Below are positions 5,279 to 6,955 of a stretch of DNA of 6,955 nt, in pieces. Below the pieces are notes generated by a model. That model was given only the letters and a program-made list of their open reading frames with translations, did not search any database and was not told the origin of the DNA. The stretch's first letter is position 1, and each line of letters starts with the position of its first letter. The translations under genes and the position numbers were made by a program. This stretch comes from RGIG4074 sp964615285. GTDB lineage: Bacteria; Bacillota; Clostridia; Christensenellales; Borkfalkiaceae. The stretch is from NCBI GenBank assembly GCA_964615285.1, contig CAZTND010000058.1:1-6955 (forward strand), read 5' to 3'.

Positions 5279-5306
5279 AAAAATCCCGCCGCACGGAGAC
5301 GACGGG
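5279..5306 (-). terminator. Intrinsic terminator of gdhA
   Basis: On the minus strand, CCCGTCG (complement of 5300-5306) and CGGCGGG (complement of 5285-5291) form a 7-bp stem with one wobble pair and an 8-nt loop. ATTTTT follows. It starts 37 nt after the gdhA stop codon and separates gdhA from the XRE regulator gene. Confidence 0.75.
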
Positions 5307-5342
5307 AAAAAATAAAGGAGAAGGATAATTGTATCGAACGGA

Positions 5343-6677
5343 TTACACCACGCCCTGCGCCATCATGGCTTCGGCGACTTTCTCGAACCCGGCTATGTTC
5401 GCGCCGGCAACGTAGTTGCCTTCCATGCCGTACTTTTTGGCGGCGGCGTCGATGTTGTGATAGATGTTGACCATGATCTGGTTGAGCTTTGCGTCCACTT
5501 CTTCAAAGGTCCAGAAGAGGCGCTGCGAGGACTGCGCCATTTCCAACGCGGAAGTGGCAACGCCGCCCGCGTTCGCCGCTTTGGCGGGGAGGAACACCAC
5601 GCCTGCGTTCTGGAACACTTCGATGGCTTTGAGGGTGGAAGGCATGTTCGCGCCTTCGGCGACGTATTTTACGCCGTTCTTGACGAGCAGTTCGGCGGAA
5701 GTTTCGTCGATCTCGTTCTGCGTAGCGCAGGGCAGGGCGACGTCGCAGGGGATCGACCAGATGCCCTTACAGCCTTCCGTGTAAGCGGAACCGGGCACTC
5801 TTTCGGTATATTCTTTAATTCTGCCTCTCTTGACTTCCTTGATGTCGCGGACGACGTCCAGCTGAATGCCGTTGGGGTCATAGATGTAACCGTTGGAGTC
5901 ATAGAGAGCGACGACCTTTGCGCCGAGGCTCTGCGCCTTCTGACAAGCGTAGATGGCAACGTTGCCCGAACCGGAGATGACGACCGTTTTGCCCGCAAAG
6001 GAATCGCCCCGCTGTTTCATGGCTTCGGCGGTGATGTAGACAAGGCCGTAACCGGTCGCTTCCGTTCTGACGAGGGAGCCGCCATAGGGGAGGCCGCGGC
6101 CGGTGAGAACGCCGACGTGCTCGTCGCGGATCTTCTTATACTGTCCGAAGAGGAAACCGATCTCTCTGCCGCCGACGCCGATGTCGCCCGCGGGCACGTC
6201 GGTGTCCTGTCCGATGTGGCGCTGCAGCTCGGTCATAAAGCTCTGGCAGAACGCCATGATCTCTCTGTCGGATTTACCCTTGGGATCGAAGTTGGAACCG
6301 CCCTTGCCGCCGCCGATGGGCAGACCCGTCAGGCTGTTTTTGAGGATCTGTTCGAGTCCTAAAAACTTGATGATAGAGAGGTTGACGGAGGGGTGGAACC
6401 GGAGACCGCCCTTGTAGGGGCCGATGGCGCTGTTGAATTGCACGCGGTAGCCCTTGTTGACCTGCACCTTGCCCTTGTCGTCCACCCAGGGAACGCGGAA
6501 CATGACGACTCTTTCCGGTTCGACGAACCTTTCAAGCAGTCCGGCCTTTTCGTACTCGGGGTGTTTTTCCACCACGACTTCCAGGCTGGTCAGAATTTCC
6601 GTCGCAGCCTGATGGAATTCGGGCTCTCCGGGATTTTGTTTCTTAAGCTTTGCTAATACCTTCTCTACATAGTTCAT
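5343..6677 (-). CDS. gdhA: Hexameric glutamate dehydrogenase, probably NADP-dependent
   Basis: Catalyses the reversible reductive amination of 2-oxoglutarate with ammonia to glutamate, in the cytoplasm; family members are homohexamers. At 444 residues it is full length. The substrate domain carries GPYKGGLRFHP (86-96) with K89, K113, GGGKGGS with the catalytic K125, and PAGDIGVGGREIG with D165. These positions match the numbering of the Clostridium symbiosum enzyme. The nucleotide-binding domain has GSGNVA (236-241). The segment after the next strand, DSNGYIYD (260-267), with Asp-Ser where NADP-type enzymes often have them, favours NADP (EC 1.4.1.4); this is inference and NAD use is not excluded. 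GANMPST (342-348) and NAGGVATSALEM (369-380) are also conserved. The start at 6677 has AGGAG 8 nt upstream. The gene is monocistronic: a terminator follows at 5279-5306, and the next gene has its own promoter. The upstream region carries an extended -10 box with a poor -35 and several inverted repeats, suggesting regulated transcription. Confidence 0.96.
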   Translation of the reverse strand: MNYVEKVLAKLKKQNPGEPEFHQAATEILTSLEVVVEKHPEYEKAGLLERFVEPERVVMFRVPWVDDKGKVQVNKGYRVQFNSAIGPYKGGLRFHPSVNLSIIKFLGLEQILKNSLTGLPIGGGKGGSNFDPKGKSDREIMAFCQSFMTELQRHIGQDTDVPAGDIGVGGREIGFLFGQYKKIRDEHVGVLTGRGLPYGGSLVRTEATGYGLVYITAEAMKQRGDSFAGKTVVISGSGNVAIYACQKAQSLGAKVVALYDSNGYIYDPNGIQLDVVRDIKEVKRGRIKEYTERVPGSAYTEGCKGIWSIPCDVALPCATQNEIDETSAELLVKNGVKYVAEGANMPSTLKAIEVFQNAGVVFLPAKAANAGGVATSALEMAQSSQRLFWTFEEVDAKLNQIMVNIYHNIDAAAKKYGMEGNYVAGANIAGFEKVAEAMMAQGVV

Positions 6678-6725
6678 AAACGTAACTCCTTTGAATTTTT
6701 TGCCGAAGCAGATTTATCTTTCATA

Positions 6726-6734
6726 ATGATAGCA
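6726..6734 (-). promoter_or_regulatory. Extended -10 promoter element of gdhA
   Basis: On the minus strand the sequence reads TGCTATCAT, an extended -10 box (TGn plus TATCAT, 5 of 6). The -35 position 17 bp upstream (TATGAT, complement of 6749-6754) is a poor match. Transcription would start near 6719, about 42 nt before the gdhA start codon. The weak -35 fits dependence on an activator, but the assignment is less certain than for the other promoters here. Confidence 0.5.
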
Positions 6735-6745
6735 GATATTTTTAT

Positions 6746-6784
6746 AAAATCATAGCGTTTTTCATGATTTTCTTCTATGAAAAA
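6746..6784. repeat. Overlapping inverted repeats upstream of gdhA, candidate operators
   Basis: Two inverted repeats overlap. AAAATCAT (6746-6753) pairs with ATGATTTT (6764-6771), 8 bp perfect with a 10-bp spacer. TTTTTCAT (6758-6765) pairs with ATGAAAAA (6777-6784), 8 bp perfect with an 11-bp spacer, and three more pairs (AGC/GCT) continue beyond one mismatch. The first covers the -35 region of the predicted gdhA promoter and the second lies just upstream of it. They do not match the TnrA/GlnR consensus, so the regulator is unknown. Confidence 0.45.
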
Positions 6785-6786
6785 TG

Positions 6787-6803
6787 CTTATAAATGATAT
6801 AAG
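6787..6803. repeat. Perfect 6-bp inverted repeat in the gdhA/tRNA intergenic region
   Basis: CTTATA (6787-6792) and TATAAG (6798-6803) form a perfect inverted repeat with a 5-bp spacer. It lies between the gdhA operator-like repeats and the promoter of the divergent tRNA gene. It may be a further protein-binding site, or chance in very AT-rich DNA. Confidence 0.3.
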
Positions 6804-6825
6804 AATTTTTTATAGGTATTTTTGA

Positions 6826-6854
6826 TTGCCAAACGGAAAAAAATATGATAGAAT
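6826..6854 (+). promoter_or_regulatory. Promoter of the tRNA-Arg gene
   Basis: TTGCCA (6826-6831) and TAGAAT (6849-6854) each match the sigma-A consensus at 5 of 6 positions and are 17 bp apart. Transcription would start near 6861, giving a 5' leader of about 43 nt before the tRNA. That leader can form a small GCGCC/GGCGC hairpin at 6883-6894. An overlapping alternative, TTGATT-16-TATGAT, is less good. Confidence 0.65.
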
Positions 6855-6903
6855 AGAAAGCAAGACTGCGCCGAAAGGGGATGCGCCTCGGCGCGGCTCC
6901 AAT

Positions 6904-6955
6904 GCTTCCGTAGTTAAATGGATATAACAGCCCCCTCCTAAGGGGCCGTTGTGGG
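6904..6955 (+). tRNA. tRNA-Arg (anticodon CCU), cut by the window end
   Basis: The first 52 nt of a tRNA read cleanly. The 5' acceptor strand is GCTTCCG (6904-6910), followed by T8 and A9. The D-arm is GTTA/TAAC (6913-6916/6925-6928) with GG in its loop. The anticodon stem GCCCC/GGGGC (6930-6934/6942-6946) closes the loop CTCCTAA, with anticodon CCT at 6937-6939, and GTGGG at 6951-6955 is the 5' T-stem strand. A20 (6922) and C35 are the usual arginine identity bases. The rest of the T-arm, the 3' acceptor strand and any CCA lie beyond the window. It should decode AGG. Confidence 0.92.

Overview
The window looks like a chromosomal stretch from an anaerobic clostridial member of the Bacillota (Firmicutes), probably a gut-type lineage. 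The grounds are a hexameric glutamate dehydrogenase whose active-site numbering follows the Clostridium symbiosum enzyme, a DUF3737 protein, a carboxymuconolactone-decarboxylase/cupin pair typical of Clostridia, strong AGGAGG-type ribosome binding sites and near-consensus sigma-A promoters. Coding DNA is moderately GC-rich and the intergenic control regions are clearly AT-rich. The lineage is inferred from gene content and style, not from a marker gene.

Layout. Positions 1-264 hold no supported gene, but contain a sigma-A-type promoter and a leader of about 150 nt. Positions 265-1463 (+) are a two-gene operon: a two-repeat carboxymuconolactone decarboxylase family protein and a small single-domain cupin, closed by an intrinsic terminator. 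Positions 1638-2498 (+) encode a DUF3737 beta-solenoid protein of unknown function. It converges on a minus-strand gene (2632-3804) for a three-helix membrane-anchored protein with an external PstS-like solute-binding domain. Two minus-strand terminators lie in the convergent gap, one of them reaching into the last codons of the DUF3737 gene. Positions 3805-4095 are a 291-bp control region with a strong minus-strand promoter, a 32-bp tandem duplication and a strong hairpin. Positions 4096-5154 (-) encode a membrane-bound XRE-type regulator with its own consensus promoter. Positions 5343-6677 (-) are gdhA, with its own terminator and an upstream control region rich in inverted repeats. The right edge (6904-6955, +) cuts through a tRNA-Arg(CCU) gene that has its own promoter.

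How the genes fit together. gdhA links central nitrogen and carbon metabolism (ammonia + 2-oxoglutarate to and from glutamate). The decarboxylase-family/cupin pair is probably a small enzyme or redox operon on an unknown substrate. The XRE membrane regulator and the membrane-anchored solute-binding-like protein are adjacent and codirectional, and share the same predicted topology (three helices, C-terminal domain outside). Each has its own promoter, so any joint envelope-sensing role is a hypothesis.

I found no clearly new multi-gene system such as a defence island, CRISPR array or mobile element. The most interesting items are the membrane-anchored regulator, the degenerate solute-binding protein with its tandemly duplicated upstream element, and the operator-like repeats upstream of gdhA.
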